Source: Paragonimus westermani
Taxonomy: Eukaryota; Platyhelminthes; Trematoda; Plagiorchiida; Troglotrematidae
NCBI GenBank assembly: GCA_008508345.1
Contig: QNGE01003632.1
Location: 10,092-74,091, forward strand
Reading direction: 5' to 3'
Length of the DNA: 64,000 nucleotides
The notes under the pieces are model-generated. The model made no database searches. It was given only the letters and a program-made list of their open reading frames with translations, and was not told where the DNA came from. The position numbers were made by a program, and so were the translations under genes. This document shows positions 10,641-22,744 of this stretch, one piece after another. Position 1 is the stretch's first letter. Every line of letters begins with the position of its first letter.

Positions 10641-12412
10641 CAATCAGTTCTTCCGCTGAACTTAAACTGTGAATTGTGAGTGCGCAGATAAGGTGACTGA
10701 GCCCATTTGATAACATCGGAATATTTGGGTCACTAAGCTCAATATAACCACACTGATAATATATGGTCTACTGTAGCAATGCGTCTGTAAATAAGAATGC
10801 TAGACCGATTGGAAAAACTGACTGCACATTCAAACTGATAAGTTTAACTGCACTCACAAGATCAGAAGAATAAGCCGTGTGTTGACCTGACGGACCTAGT
10901 ATTTGTGAGAAATAACGAAATGTAGTACCCCAAATTCGTGAATTTCAGGTCACCCGTACAGTCTGGAAATCACGGTTACAGTAGGGCGAATTCTTTCAAA
11001 TGTAGCCGTCCCACTAATTCCTCTACATTTCAAACGCCGTAGGGATCTCGGTATTACTTTCCCGATTTGAGGTTTTTTACCTTTCTCATTATCATTTGTT
11101 GAAACTTGGTTTGACCTTCTAATATATGGTACTCACTTCGCTAGTAGAATCTGCTTCACCAAGAAACATGAAAGCAACTTCTTTATCAGGCTTAGAAAAT
11201 GAAGTACTCTTATTTCTTCCCAAGTTTCCTACTACCACGGGGTGTGTCATGAGAAATTGTGTTGAGGCCGGACTACAGGTTACCCGCTGGTGACAGAAGT
11301 TCACCGGCGTATTTTTCAGCTGCTCTTTGCCGAAGTAAAATCGACAGCAAAATACCGTGCACAAAATATCCAAACTGTGACTCTGAATGCAATTGCTTAG
11401 TTTCACGCCGCGGACACCCAAACACAGGGCCTAGCTGTAGGAATTCAAGCGTTACTTCGTTCGGATTCAAGGGAGAAAAATTGTGAATGTACTGTCCTTA
11501 ATTGGTTGCAAGGCTACGCTGAATCGGTCTGAAGTAGGTCCAGCTTCTTCTCATAGAATTTCATTGCATCCCGTTCGAACGAAGTCTCAGAAACAGACCA
11601 CTCCCTGATTTCTGATTGATCGAGAACTTGTAGCGCCTTCACGAAGTTAATTTGTAATTCACTGAGCAAAACTCTGTTTTTTTCACATGTCAGAGCGTGG
11701 TAGGGTCATCGGAGCTCACTGGTGCAAGAAACTATATATCAACCTTTACTGCCCTGAAGTCCTGTGGTCTGAAATGAACTGAACGGAGCTGAACCGAGCT
11801 GAACTGACCAAGCTAATCGGAAACGCCAAGGGGATAAGGCACGTATGCGGGAAGTGTACTGTTAGCTGGATTCGACTTAGACTACCCGTCCTAAGTTGCG
11901 GAGAACCACCTGATGCAGATGGCACTTAAAAGTGGATCGGAATATGAAATTATGACAATATCGGACACTAATGTGAAGGATGGATTATTTGCTGGCCATA
12001 AAAACCCAAATTCGATAAAACAGAGTTCCAAGCAGGTACTACACGTAAACTCTTTAGAAGTAGCCTACCTGGAAACCGCACTTGTAATGACCTAATGAAC
12101 CGAATGATAAGGATGAAAAAATATGGTAACACCAAAAGAAGCTGTGGCGGTAACGGATACGTGCAGAAGGTGTGTGTACAAATGAAATGACGACGTGTAA
12201 AAAATGGAATGACCCACTGACAAGTCAAAGTTCGTTGAACTGGATGGACCACCATGCAAGAGGAGAGGAACGCCGGCGGGTATGTTCTGACGACGTGGGA
12301 TACACAAGCTCGAACGTGACGTGAGATGATGAACGTTGGGCGTTCGTAGGCCAGCATGTACGCGGAGCTAAATAATTTCTGCGTGGAAATATTTCACGAG
12401 CTCAAACATTCN
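10641..12412. other. No firmly recognisable gene; one weak exon candidate
   Basis: Mostly featureless. On the minus strand, about 11134-11270 reads open (MTHPVVVGNLGRNKSTSF ... FMFLGEADSTSE) and ends at a GTGAGT donor-like site; it could be an exon, but the acceptor is unclear. A frame at 11968-12357 minus is Pro/His/Phe-rich and looks like chance. The stretch ends at the single N at 12412. Confidence 0.35.
12412..12412. other. Single N at the edge of the right repeat arm
   Basis: The right arm of the inverted repeat starts at 12413, directly after this N. The sequence before it (CTCAAACATTC) has no counterpart next to the left arm. This is the pattern expected of a forced join. Confidence 0.95.
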
Positions 12413-12582
12413 CGCGCTACAGTAATCAAATTAAAAAATGACGGTGGTGCTTTCAACCAAGTGTACAGATGTGGTTAACAAAACAGCGCGTGAAAAACCA
12501 TACGAAAAAAATCGTAAAATCTAACTATGAACTGCGGACACTGAATACTCACTGACCACTTGGTGTATCGCTTGCTAACCTC

Positions 12583-12906
12583 ATGGCTGACGTTAAGTTT
12601 GCGTCACCCAATCAAAAGTGCGCATTCCGTTCGGCGTTACTGATGCTCGTTGGACGTCTTGCCCGCTGGTCGACTTTCGTTCGTCGTTTGTCCCCTTTTT
12701 GCTCCATTAATGCACAAATACATTTAACTAATCAGCGATACTTTGATTTTCAAGAACCATATCGTAATCGCTACACCCATTATAGGAAAGCTTATCCAAG
12801 AAAACCGAAATACTGGTATTATGCTTACGTCACGACAGCTGTGCTCCTGCTGTTCTTTTTCTCGATTGGAGGGTATGTGATATGGCGTACTATTTCATTT
12901 TCTTAG
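12583..12906 (+). CDS. Small single-pass membrane protein, unknown (right copy)
   Basis: The same 107-codon frame as at 3216-3539, residue for residue: basic N-terminal half, Tyr/Arg-rich centre, one predicted C-terminal transmembrane helix (about residues 82-101) and a short WRTISFS tail. With no differences between the copies, either the duplication is too recent to judge selection or the two copies are one locus placed twice. Family not recognised. Whether the frame is a complete protein or a first exon (GTATGT donor-like site near 12873) is unresolved. Confidence 0.45.
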   Translation: MADVKFASPNQKCAFRSALLMLVGRLARWSTFVRRLSPFCSINAQIHLTNQRYFDFQEPYRNRYTHYRKAYPRKPKYWYYAYVTTAVLLLFFFSIGGYVIWRTISFS

Positions 12907-13005
12907 CGGGCTGTACCTTGATACTCTAGAAGCAAGATATATTGAAGGTCGGAAGAAAAAACGTAGAGTTAGTGGACCTATTATACCTTTTCTATTCACG
13001 TTTAG

Positions 13006-13125
13006 GAGTCAATCACGAAAGTTGATTGTCAGACAGTACAAGCTCATGACATCGATGTAAAGCAGTCGTCCGATGATGACACTGAATACCCAAAAAAGAA
13101 ACACGTAGGGTTCAGAGAACGCAAG
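13006..13125 (+). CDS. Candidate internal exon, unknown protein (right copy)
   Basis: Begins after an acceptor-like CACGTTTAG and ends at CGCAAG followed by GTAAGT. It is 120 nt (phase 0-0) with one open frame of 40 codons, carrying an acidic SSDDDTE cluster and a basic KKKHVGFRERK end. Mirror copy at 2997-3116. It lies 99 bases after the stop of the 107-aa ORF, so it could be a second exon of an alternative transcript or of an overlapping gene. Confidence 0.45.
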
Positions 13126-14133
13126 GTAAGTTTAAATTTCATGTGCTTCAATATACATCTTGCTAATTCTGGTACTAGCCTGTATCTCTTGAAATATTGT
13201 GCCACTTCGATGGCACTCCCCTGTTGTACTTCCGAAGGTTTTTCATACCCTAATGCCTTGGTGGTGTGGCGCTCGTGGTTCGTTTATCGTACGGCAAAAA
13301 ACATAAACAGTACTTCTGGCCTCACATGATTAGCCTCCTGACGAATCTGACGCCGTCCTTACCTGAAGCAGGAGGCGGGCTGTAATAATTGGGTTGGTAT
13401 ACGTGGTATTCTTAGGGTATCAACCAAAAAGCCTACCAACTTCCGGCTTTTATTCTCCGCCGATCGCTTAGCGAAGGTCACTAAGGTTAACGTTCGGGAG
13501 GTCTTCCGAATTCGTGAGTCCATTGGGTTTCTGCCCACTGTTGCTTTTTAGCGCTGAATACCAATCTGTTCGTTTTAAGCACGACTTGCGACGGGCAGCC
13601 GGGATGCTCGCAAAATCGGTTACTCTGGCGGAATTCGCCATGACAGTGCAATTATTCACAGCATCTCTGAACTTACGAAGGTGGATCAGTCTACCCCATT
13701 CGGTTAGACAAAGCAATCGTATTCCTCTCCCAATACATTTGGAATTCGCGTTCTCAGACCGTTGTGATTAATACTTTGATATCAGCATTGTAGACGTTTG
13801 CTAGGCGCAAGGCCCTCATGCATGTCGGCAACCACAGTCCACGTTAATTGTCACGGAAGTCGAGCTAATGCTAAACGACTCACTCATAAGACTACCCACC
13901 ACGCCACCACCTCAACCACTTCATCGCGAGAAAAATCTTTAGAGAATCCTGACTCACATGAATTTCGATTGGTAGCCGGTAATCCTCTTTAGTGGCACTC
14001 AAAATAAATGTTTTAGGTGACTGGTTGCAATGATTCCCGACGCATTCTAACAGGACGTGTATTACCAACGCGCTTTCAGTTCGGTGAATTCCCCTATGAC
14101 CAGGTATCCTTTCGTTGTGCTCTAACAGTTCAA

Positions 14134-14370
14134 CTAAGGAACAGCGGATGAATCATAAATGACCATTCTGTAGACAACAACCGCCGTCTGCAACCAGCCA
14201 AGAAGCAGGGCTACGCACAGCGCAAATGATTCGACCGTAACGTTGGAAAAACTGAGCGTGTCAAGTCCATTTACAACAGGAACATTTCCGGCATAGGGAG
14301 CCGCACCATTCTGTTTAAACTGGGACACCTGATTACTTCTGACGTGCACATAATTTAGCAGAATCAGCAA
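14134..14370 (-). CDS. Candidate C-terminal exon with a transmembrane segment
   Basis: A 78-codon minus-strand frame ending in a stop. It has a polar first half (HVRSNQVSQFKQNGAAPYAG), possible N-glycosylation sites (NVT and similar), and a hydrophobic segment, ESFALCVALLLGWLQTAVVV, followed by YRMVIYDSSAVP. The shape suits the end of a membrane protein. No family recognised, and no clear acceptor was identified. Confidence 0.25.
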   Translation of the reverse strand: MLILLNYVHVRSNQVSQFKQNGAAPYAGNVPVVNGLDTLSFSNVTVESFALCVALLLGWLQTAVVVYRMVIYDSSAVP

Positions 14371-15149
14371 GCTACCATCCGTGCCTCGTGGTTACCGTGC
14401 TTCGATGATGATAAGGACATTTCATTACTTGCAATCAGCCAATCCTTGCACGTTGAAAAGCATGCCATTCACGTTACGTGCATTAGAAAACCCACCTGAA
14501 GGAGGATGGGACCAGAATCCAGATATCGTGAACCAGCAACGCTTGGTTTCACGAGATAGAAGGAGGCTTTCTCTGAAACGCCCTGAAAATGACTGCTTGA
14601 GCCCTTGTTTGAACGTCGTGTTTCTTGACCGTAAGTTGCTGTGGGCATCAGTGTGCATGAAAAAATAAGCCCGAAACATACGCTCATAAACACTTTTCTT
14701 GAATCTTACGGGTTTGAGGGTGAAGCACAAGGAACTTCCGCGCCCCTCAGTGGCAGCAGGAACCAGCATCAGCGGCTTAGGTCACAAGGTTGAAGGAACT
14801 TCCAGGACTTGAAATGCTTTTTGATGCTTACCCTCACTCCAACGCTCCATAGCTGATTTTACGCTTGTTCGTTCATTCACAATAACGGGGTTAATACAGG
14901 CTACGAGCCAGTCATATACAACTCTCTGCCAAAAACGACGATGAGGATTCCTGTGAACGGACACTTTCTCATAACTTGAAGGGTGGCCGTTTTGACCTTC
15001 ATTGAGACTATCTTTGATTGATGAGTCCAAATGAAGACGAAACCGGTCGTGGAGTGTTGGATTGTGGCGAGGCACCCAGGAGCGTTGCAAACACACCATT
15101 GAGTCGTTGCCACCATGGTCAGTACGAACCGGTGAGTTTAAACGGACTG
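14371..15149. other. Overlapping ORFs, none assigned
   Basis: Frames of 95-124 codons occur on both strands (14381-14668 plus, 14425-14769 minus, 14782-15156 minus). None has a motif I know, and the strands compete with each other. The 124-aa minus frame runs up to the border of the RTE remnant, so it may be old repeat sequence. Confidence 0.35.
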
Positions 15150-16200
15150 TGTCCATATACGCTGCAGCCTCAAAATGTAACGTCCTTCTGCAGGATTGCT
15201 GTGACTACTTAGATTTGAGGTTAGATAATGTAGTGATGGAGGTTGTTGACCGGTTTGTATACCTGAGAATCTGCATCAGCGGCGGTGGCGGAGGTGTGGG
15301 GAATGAAATAGAAGCGCGTATCTCTAAAGCTAGGGTGGTATTCGCTAATTTGAGGCATCTCTGGCGACAGAGGTGTGTTTCTCTGAAGCTTGAAGGTCGT
15401 GTATACAAGACAACGGTGAGGGCCGTATAACATTACGGCAGCGAGACCTGGCCACTCAGGGTAGAAGACGTGAACCGTCTTCAAGTATTTGACCACCGAT
15501 GTCTGCGTTCAATCGCTCGTATGGTGTGGCACCATCGTGTAAGTAACGAGGAGGTTAGGAAGCGGGCGTTTGGTAGTGATTGCCAAACGAGTTTTTTGTC
15601 CAGTCTCTACGTTTGCACAGGCTTAGATAGTTAGATCATGTATTAAGGATGCCAGCTAGTCGTCTTCCACATTGAGCACTATTCGCTGATACTGCGACCG
15701 ACTGGTGTAAGGTGCGACGTGGTCAGATAATGACCTGGCGTAGGGAAATGAGGTCGTTTACGAAGGGGTTGGTCACTGTGGGTCGTGTTCGTCTCCCGGG
15801 CTGGAGCCCTCGCGATTCACGGAGTCGGTGGCTGGAGACGTGAGATGAAATAGCGACTAATAGAACTCAGTGGCGTGAATGTTGTCGTTATTTTGTCGAG
15901 TTGTCTGTGAAGTGAGTGCATTTGATGACGCGGAGCAGTGAAAGCCGTAAGGAAGCTGTCTCGCTGATGACGCCTTACTCTCACTTGCAGCTCGGTTGTT
16001 CGTTTGCAAGGCACCTTGATGCTGAATGTTTGAATATGGACATAGTCATTTTCAGTAGTTAGGTCCCTTCCCTTCCCCTTCTTTTTCCTCCTCTCTTCCC
16101 ATATAAGGTTTGCTTTTTGTTCATGGTTGTGTGGCAGTTAAGCAGTAGTGTGAACCACAGATGGATTGCTCTCTATGATGATGATAATGACGCCGACAGG
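15150..16200 (+). mobile_element. RTE-like LINE remnant, C-terminal third plus 3' tail
   Basis: The plus-strand frame from about 15160 reads AASKCNVLLQD, VVDRFVYLRICIS, EARISKARVVFANLRHLWR, a stop at 15427-15429, then HYGSETWPLRVEDVNRLQVF and DHRCLRSIARMVWHHRVSNE. After a frameshift near 15600 it continues as LDHVLRMPASRLPH, GQIMTWRREMRS, RLPGWSPRDSRSRWLET, and TNRTQWREC up to about 15880. This is the standard C-terminal order of trematode RTE ORFs. The 3' UTR ends in a TGATGATGATAATGAC tail near 16170-16190. The 5' side (endonuclease and most of the RT) is missing, as expected for 5' truncation during reverse transcription. Confidence 0.8.
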
Positions 16201-18145
16201 ACGGATGCAAGCCGTAACTCAAGCCACATAGAATGTTACCCAGCCGCGTACTTTAGGAGATTGTGAGACTTAGCATGCCTGAAATCGAACTCTGTGATGC
16301 GAACGCTGTGAACCGATCAAATTCGACTACTGTGTGGTCGAATAAGGACCCATCCACGGACCTCTACTTTTCAGAAAATAGAGACGTTGCACATGAGTGA
16401 GCCTTAACATCCGGCCGTTTCCGCTGTACCATTATTCGTAATGGCTCTATCACTAAGTTGTGGTGATATGCTGGTTTTGAGCATCTCAAAGGCACCCTAA
16501 ATAAGCACTTCTCGATTGCCTGCCGAAGACGTTGTGACGATCATTGACAACTTTAGCGGGTCAATCGGAGCACCGCAGTTGTTGATTTCAGCGCCTCTGG
16601 ATACGCTCTTCCGTTTCATTCCACTGTTTCCGCGAAGAAACCCTTCTGAAAAGAAGTTTGTCATGATAGTCGGTGTGCGATTGCTGCAAGCTGTGTAGAT
16701 CAAATCAGTAGCGCTGACTAAATTTACAGGTGAGCGACTGCGATGCAGCTTACCGAACCTAACGCGCAGAATTAGTGTGGAAACTGCATGGCAAAAATGA
16801 TACAACATCCGCTGTTGACCCGCCCGGTTAACTGATTCCAGATAGTAAATATAAAATTTCCTGCAACTGCTTAGATGATCTGCATCAAGCTAGCCTACAA
16901 ACACAAAGGAAAAGCCGGTTGTAACCACTTGGTGAACCATGCTACATTCACACTCGCAAACCATTCGCTTGTTAATTACTCCATGAATTTGGCACCACCA
17001 CAAAATCACGTGATTGACCAAGTGGTGACAACTCTCTTTAGATGAGTTCACACAGTGGTATCGTTTGTATTCAGATGTAATTGGGCATAAGCTAGCCAAC
17101 TGGCGCGTTGCACACAAGTGGAGCAGAGGGATCCTCTTTTTTACTGCTCCATTGTTATGGAAACCGAACACTCCTGGTAGGCTGTCCAGTCGGTCCGAAC
17201 TTGCGCGTTAAGACGGCTGACAATAAAAGGTCGATCAATGGTAAGTATTGAAGAAATCCAAACGAACAACTGGTAATAAAACTGGTCTTTGGTAACATTA
17301 GTGTAACACAAGTAGATCATAAACACCAGGGGTTATAGTGTACTCACATCCACCTAGTCGCGAGTGGGTGGACTTCACTCGAGGTATGACGCCATCCAGT
17401 TCTTCCGTCACGAAATAAGTGATGCGGCCCATGGCTGCAAATTGCCTACGGTACTCCTGTTTGTCTTTTACCGCGTTACCTACCAGAGAAATATGTACCC
17501 AGTAACTGTTTTTCTGTTTTTGTTCTGGTCTGCCACGCCGATGCCGTGATGTCTCAGCATCATGGCGATTGGTACAGCGAAACGTTTAGATCTCTGGCGC
17601 TAAGTCATTCTAGCCGCAAACGCGTATTCCTGGTTATGTAAAAAACATTCTTTGTCCGCCGACATGTCAGACAAAAAGTAGGGACCCCAACTAACCTCTC
17701 TGAATCAGTAGTGCGACTTGCAAAAAGAACCGAAACGGGGTTTCAGAGGAGAGACCTCTCTCTATCTGCGACTCAAAGGTCTGATCCATAGAACAATAAG
17801 ATACACAGTTTTCATTGAGAACTTTGCCTGGCGTCGATGCCTCAAAAGTCGGACGACAATCGGCTAGCTTCTACCAATCGCAATATATATAAACAACATC
17901 AAGCTTCAGAGAACTAGGGTTTGTCGACCATACCGGTCAATGTGCTGACAGTCAGTGTCAAGTTTTGGGTGATCGCATTGCTCGTTGTTTGTGGGCATTT
18001 TTCTCAACCCTGTCCTTCCACACCTGAAAGACAGTGGTTTTGTTATCGTTATTCCTGCTTCTGTTCTGCAGTCAGCATTCCAAGGTACTCTTCTGCCGGT
18101 GAGTGTCTTTTGTCTGGCTGTTCCCACTGGCCACTGAACATTGTC
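16201..18145. other. No recognisable gene
   Basis: Short frames on both strands (for example 16497-16808 minus, 16890-17171 minus) lack motifs. A CCACTTGGT / ACCAAGTGG inverted pair about 95 bases apart lies near 16924 and 17019, but without transposase or target duplication it is not annotated. Confidence 0.45.
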
Positions 18146-18939
18146 AGCAGGCGATGAATCTTCACGTCGTTAGACCGTTGATGGATGGGTTTGTTACATC
18201 TGTGGACTTTTAGCTGACTGATTGGTCCAGCAAGTGTAAAACGTCATTTTTTGTTGCGGAAACTTTATATTTATGCATAGAAAACTGTTAACAAGACCGT
18301 CAAAAACTGCGAACATTTGACGGTCGGAAATGTCGATGAACTAGTTGAAATTTTGTAAATCAGTTGGGAAATTGAGTTAACAATGAATTGATGATGACGT
18401 GCAGTGGAAATAGTAAATCATTTTTCGTAATCCGTGAAGTGGATGGTGGCAGTTGACATAAATTCTATGTGCAATCATCACAGCAGTGAGATGAAAGCGA
18501 TGCTTGTTCAGTCACACCGTGTGTAAGTGGGTACAAATTCTTATGATCGTTTTCAGCTATAAACTTCACGTTAGTCAACGCGCCTGTTTTCAAAAAGGAA
18601 GGTGATTACTGCGTGAATAATCAGTTTCAATTTTCTCGTATAATTGGTACCGGTGATACTATTGTTCTATATAATCTGGTCAAATTCCACTTACGTCCAC
18701 GTCTATTCGAAAATATAATCATGTTTATGAAACGTGGTGACCAAAATCACTCATACAAGATCCGCTGGTGCTGACAAAACAATATTAAGCTCTGAGGTCG
18801 ATGTTGATCGTTCTAAAGACGAAGGCTCTACGTCCAGAACTTATACAGGCTCTTCCAAAGTTACTGCCATCAAAGGGGTGAAGACAATCTGATGGTTCGC
18901 ATCTCTTAGACTAAGAAATGTTCTGTTCCTGTAGATACC

Positions 18940-20720
18940 GTGGTGAAGGATTTGTTTGCCAAGGTATCTCAGCTGGCAGCAGAGCTTGTCCAATTAAGGG
19001 CAAGCCATCCTGCACTTGATTCCCTAAAAGAGAATCTCGTCTTTTTATGTTAGATTTTCAAAGTGTCAGAAAGTCCCAAGATGGATAACATTCGGAGCGC
19101 AAGCGTGTTCACCAACACATTCGCAACAGAAATCACGAAACGGCTGCGTTGCTCAAACAATGCCATCGCATTCAATGTGTCAGATAAGTTGCACGTAGTA
19201 AACATCGAAGGGATACTCTCGAAGGTTACTGGAATAGATCCTCCATCATGCACCTGCATCCGTCTCCGTAAGAATACCCAAATTTTCTGCTGTCCGTTTT
19301 CTTCAAATTCCATAGCCAAGCGATTGCGAAACATTTCATACACAGTCAGGACCTTATTAAGTCTGAAACCTCGCTTAAATTGTTAAAGATTATAAAAGAA
19401 AGAACGCTCCTTGAAAGGAAATGTCAGAAACTCTTACTGGGCAGGACATCCGTTTTAATCCCGAACGACCAGTGGTTTTTCGAGCAACACTTAGTCTTCT
19501 TGCAACGTCTATCGATATGCTGGATCCACGATAGTCGCGTCTTTAGGTAACAAGCGTCCATAAATTCTGAGCTTGTTGAGCAACTAATTCGGATCCAAAA
19601 GGAAGACGGCCCCATTGGCGAGTTTATTAATAATAAGGTGCTAATATTTAGGAACGACATGATAGACCAAATAATGGAAGACAGCAACAAACCTCGATAT
19701 TGAATTCACGGAATATACACGATGCGAAGTTAACGGTTCGCCTAAATATGACCAAATGCAATAGTCACGTAATGGCGAAGCGGGCAGGCAAAAATGAAAC
19801 CAGGGCACATATAAACAAAGATTCGGCGGGGTAAATTAAGGAAGAAAAACTACACGAAAGCAAGTTTTACAAGCAAACGGTATCAAGATATAATAATTCA
19901 TCAAGATCAGCATCCATCGGAGAATTGGTTTATCACGCGCGCAACTTGAGCGGTAGTGCCAGATTGTAAGAAAGCTCGTAATCGGTATAAATAGCCCCAA
20001 AGTTAGAAGACGAATGAACGAGAAGGGTGAGAATAGTGCAAGGATCGTGGTCACCAACGTTCGATCAACACATAACAATCATCAAACACTCATGCAAGCA
20101 GCTGCTTCAACATCCCGTCTCTAACCATGTGATCCAGGACGCATCGAAACAGAGCACGATATCAGAAGATGATAAACTGGGTTCTAAAGGTCGCACAGTT
20201 TTGTTTTGTTGCATCACGCCCGAATCCATCAGCGACCCTACCTACATTGCTAACGCCGACCTGATTGATCTAACAGTGGATCTTGACCGTTCCAAAAGCT
20301 TGCCGACCGTTAGGGGTACCTCGGCCGAGGAATCAACTGGCGAAAGAGGGCATGCGAATGACTGTGCCCATATAGAAATCAATGGAGCGTCCAGGCCGAT
20401 ACCTATCTGCACGGAAAATGGCTCAAATGAGGATACCGTCAGTCTGTTTGTCAGAGACACATTGGTGTCTCAACTTCGAACCATTCCCGTAGGAGACCAC
20501 AAACCGGCCACCAATGGGGTATCCGTGATAACGAACCCTCTCCAAATCTCTACACTACGGGTCGCCCGAGACTTCCTCCTTGGCATATTAAGGAAAGAAA
20601 CAGGCAAGAAGACGCAAATCCGTACCTGGCAAATAAAAAGACGTATCTTTTACCAACCCCCGATTCCAGGCCTCTGTCTAGTAATAACAATCTCTCGCGT
20701 GACGCATCTATTCATGTAAG
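18940..20720 (+). pseudogene. LINE ORF1 remnant (nucleic-acid-binding protein)
   Basis: The frame near 18950-19020 has a leucine-heptad, coiled-coil-like stretch (DLFAKVSQLAAELVQLRASH). After a stop it continues as SPKMDNIRSASVF, LRCSNNAIAFNVSD, IDPPSCTCIRLRKN and CCPFSSNSIAKRLR to 19386. A 230-codon frame at 20027-20719 follows, Ser/Thr/Glu-rich in the middle and basic at the end. CR1-type ORF1 proteins trimerise through a coiled coil and bind element RNA. The stops show this copy is dead. Assignment of the 20027-20719 part to ORF1 rests mainly on its position. Confidence 0.55.
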
Positions 20721-21099
20721 GCTAAACCGGAGCACCCTGAAGTTGTTTACCCTACGCTCAACACCCACTTTAATACGGATAGCCCCTACACTTCGTTGAC
20801 AACGTGCAGGTGGGCATGACCAATTCACCTCAGTCTTACTCTTTTTTAGTGGGACATTTACCTTTTAACCCTGCCCCACTAACTCCGTTCCCCATGGTTC
20901 CACTACCCAACAATATTTTACTGACATTTTTCCAACACTCAAACGCAGGTGACACCCAATCATTCTCTAATGGGCTCACTATAAGGATATCTCACCAAGC
21001 GATGTCACCAGAGTCTTTGAGTCAAAAAGACATTTCTGTTTTAGACATTTTTGACGGTCTAAAGATGATGCTGAACAAGAAAAATGCACTAGGTTTATT

Positions 21100-22576
21100 G
21101 CTTTTTATTGCACGTTCGCTAATTAATAAGATGCATATCTTTAGGTCCTTCAACTTCTTATTTAACCCTTATAATATGCTAATCAGTGAAGCCTGGTGCA
21201 CTCCTGAGACTGCAGACAAAGAACCAAACTTCATGGGTTATCACATATTCCTCATAAATCGTGGTGTATGACGAGGTGGAGGATGTTCAGTTTACCTAAG
21301 GGAGCAATATTGTGCAAACGTTCTCGATGAGCCATGTCTTGGTAGGATAGATGATTTCTTGTGGCTGTTAGTGTCGATTGGATCCTGTGAATTACTCTTA
21401 GGATGTGTCTGCAGTTCACATAACACCACCCAGGATGACATGACGAACCTCGTTAACGGACTGAATTATGTATCAACCTCACCTTCACAGTACAAAATAG
21501 TTGGCATAAATTTCAACGTGCCCAATATCTCCTGGACCTCTTTCAATGCCCCTACAAATCAAACTGAGTTCCTCGCATGTATCCAAATAAACGGATGGCG
21601 CCAACACGTTTTAGCGCCTAATAGACAATACCACACTTTAGACCTAATCTTTTCCACAGACATCTCTTCTGCTTCTGTATCCGTCACAAAACAATATCCA
21701 GGAAGTTATCATAACATAGGCAACTTTATGTTCGACTTAAAAGTTTTAAAAGAGTTGACCGTCATACAATACCACCAAACTAAATTCGTCCACTAGAACG
21801 TGTTAACCACACTGCTGAGATCTCTGGAGTGGAACACATTTTCCCTGACCTCCGATCCTAGTATTGTAACCGAAGCATTTAATGAACACTTCAAATCATG
21901 CATGAACATCTTAGCCTCGCAAAGATCAGAACACCCTAGTGTGCACGGTAACTGCATACTTCTCATTCCGAAGAAGAAAGGTAAGCTCAACAGTCTCAAA
22001 GTACGGTGGCGGAAAACACTCAACTTCGCTCCTATCACGCAAATGCGTAAAATGTTCGATGCTACTGTATATCGAACCAAAATGGTCCACATAATTAAAG
22101 AAAAGCGTGCGCTTAACAGCACAAGTAAAGGCTCGCGGTTGATGAGACGCAGGAACAATTTGTTGAGACCCTGCCATCCTAGAAGTAAAGCTAAAGGATA
22201 AAATCACTGTAGGTGATCCTGTAACAATCTGTGAGGTCTACAACTCATATTTCGCTACTTCCTTCAACAATGAAGGTCACAAACTGCCCCCAACTCTCCC
22301 TGTAAGTACACGTACGTTCCTAAGCCGTATTCCCGTTAATGCAGGGTTCTTACGTTCCCGGTTGGCTATTATCAAACATTCCCACCTATCTGGTCCTGAT
22401 GGTACTCACACCGTTGCTCCAAACACAGGGGGAAGACATCCCTCTACTTCTGCTTAATGTTTATACACTCTCCCTTACATCAGGCCCCTTCCCCCTTCAG
22501 TGGAAAAACTCTCCAATTAAGCCCCAGTATAAAAGTGGCTCGCGGCATGACGTCAGGAATTTTCGTCTCATTGGCC
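21100..22576 (+). pseudogene. LINE endonuclease and RT N-terminal part
   Basis: Endonuclease pieces: SEAWCTPETADKEPNFMGYH near 21190, RGGGCSVYLREQ near 21270, the GVNFN-like VGINFNVPNISWTSF near 21510, and a domain end with RQYHTLDLIFSTD near 21630. Linker and RT start follow: AIIKHSHLSGPDGTHTVAP near 22370, then SGPFPLQWKNSPIKPQYKSG and HDVRNFRLIGL (the RPISL-like motif) ending at 22576. Together they match an APE-type endonuclease followed by RT motifs 0-2a. The frame changes repeatedly. The Gypsy LTR starts at the next base. Confidence 0.7.
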
Positions 22577-22733
22577 TGTAGAACAAGTCAGGTTCAGAGC
22601 AAGATGTGTATTCACTACACCGCGCACAACATCTCATCTAGTCTGTTATCGATACTATAGATATAGGTCAATGTCAAACAATCTGATTGGCCAATGCAAA
22701 TATGGCGTACACGATTGGCTGCACTTCACCACA
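22577..22733 (-). repeat. 3' LTR of the Gypsy element
   Basis: 157 bp, reading TGTAGAACAAG...TTCACCACA on the plus strand, identical by eye to 26539-26695. Its inner end abuts the purine tract and its outer end abuts LINE RT sequence. Confidence 0.93.
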
Positions 22734-22744
22734 TCCTTCCCTTT
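22734..22744 (-). promoter_or_regulatory. Polypurine tract (plus-strand DNA primer)
   Basis: On the minus strand the 11 nt between the gag-pol stop and the 3' LTR read AAAGGGAAGGA, all purines. In LTR elements such a tract survives RNase H digestion and primes second-strand synthesis. It occupies the whole space between stop and LTR, so the element has no other 3' UTR. Confidence 0.85.

Larger units (their letters stand above)
12413..13911 (+). repeat. Right arm of 1,499-bp inverted repeat
   Basis: Reverse-complement partner of 2211-3709, apparently without mismatches. The match ends at 13911: after GCCACCACC the right side reads TCAACCACTTCATCG, while the left arm's partner reads GCAACCAATTCATTG, so some similarity may extend a few bases in diverged form. 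The arm carries the same two coding blocks as the left arm. Confidence 0.9.

Noticed and set aside
16924..17027. CCACTTGGT / ACCAAGTGG inverted pair as transposon ends
   Set aside because: Only nine bases, no target duplication and no transposase; a similar ACCAAGTGG occurs at 3559 by itself.
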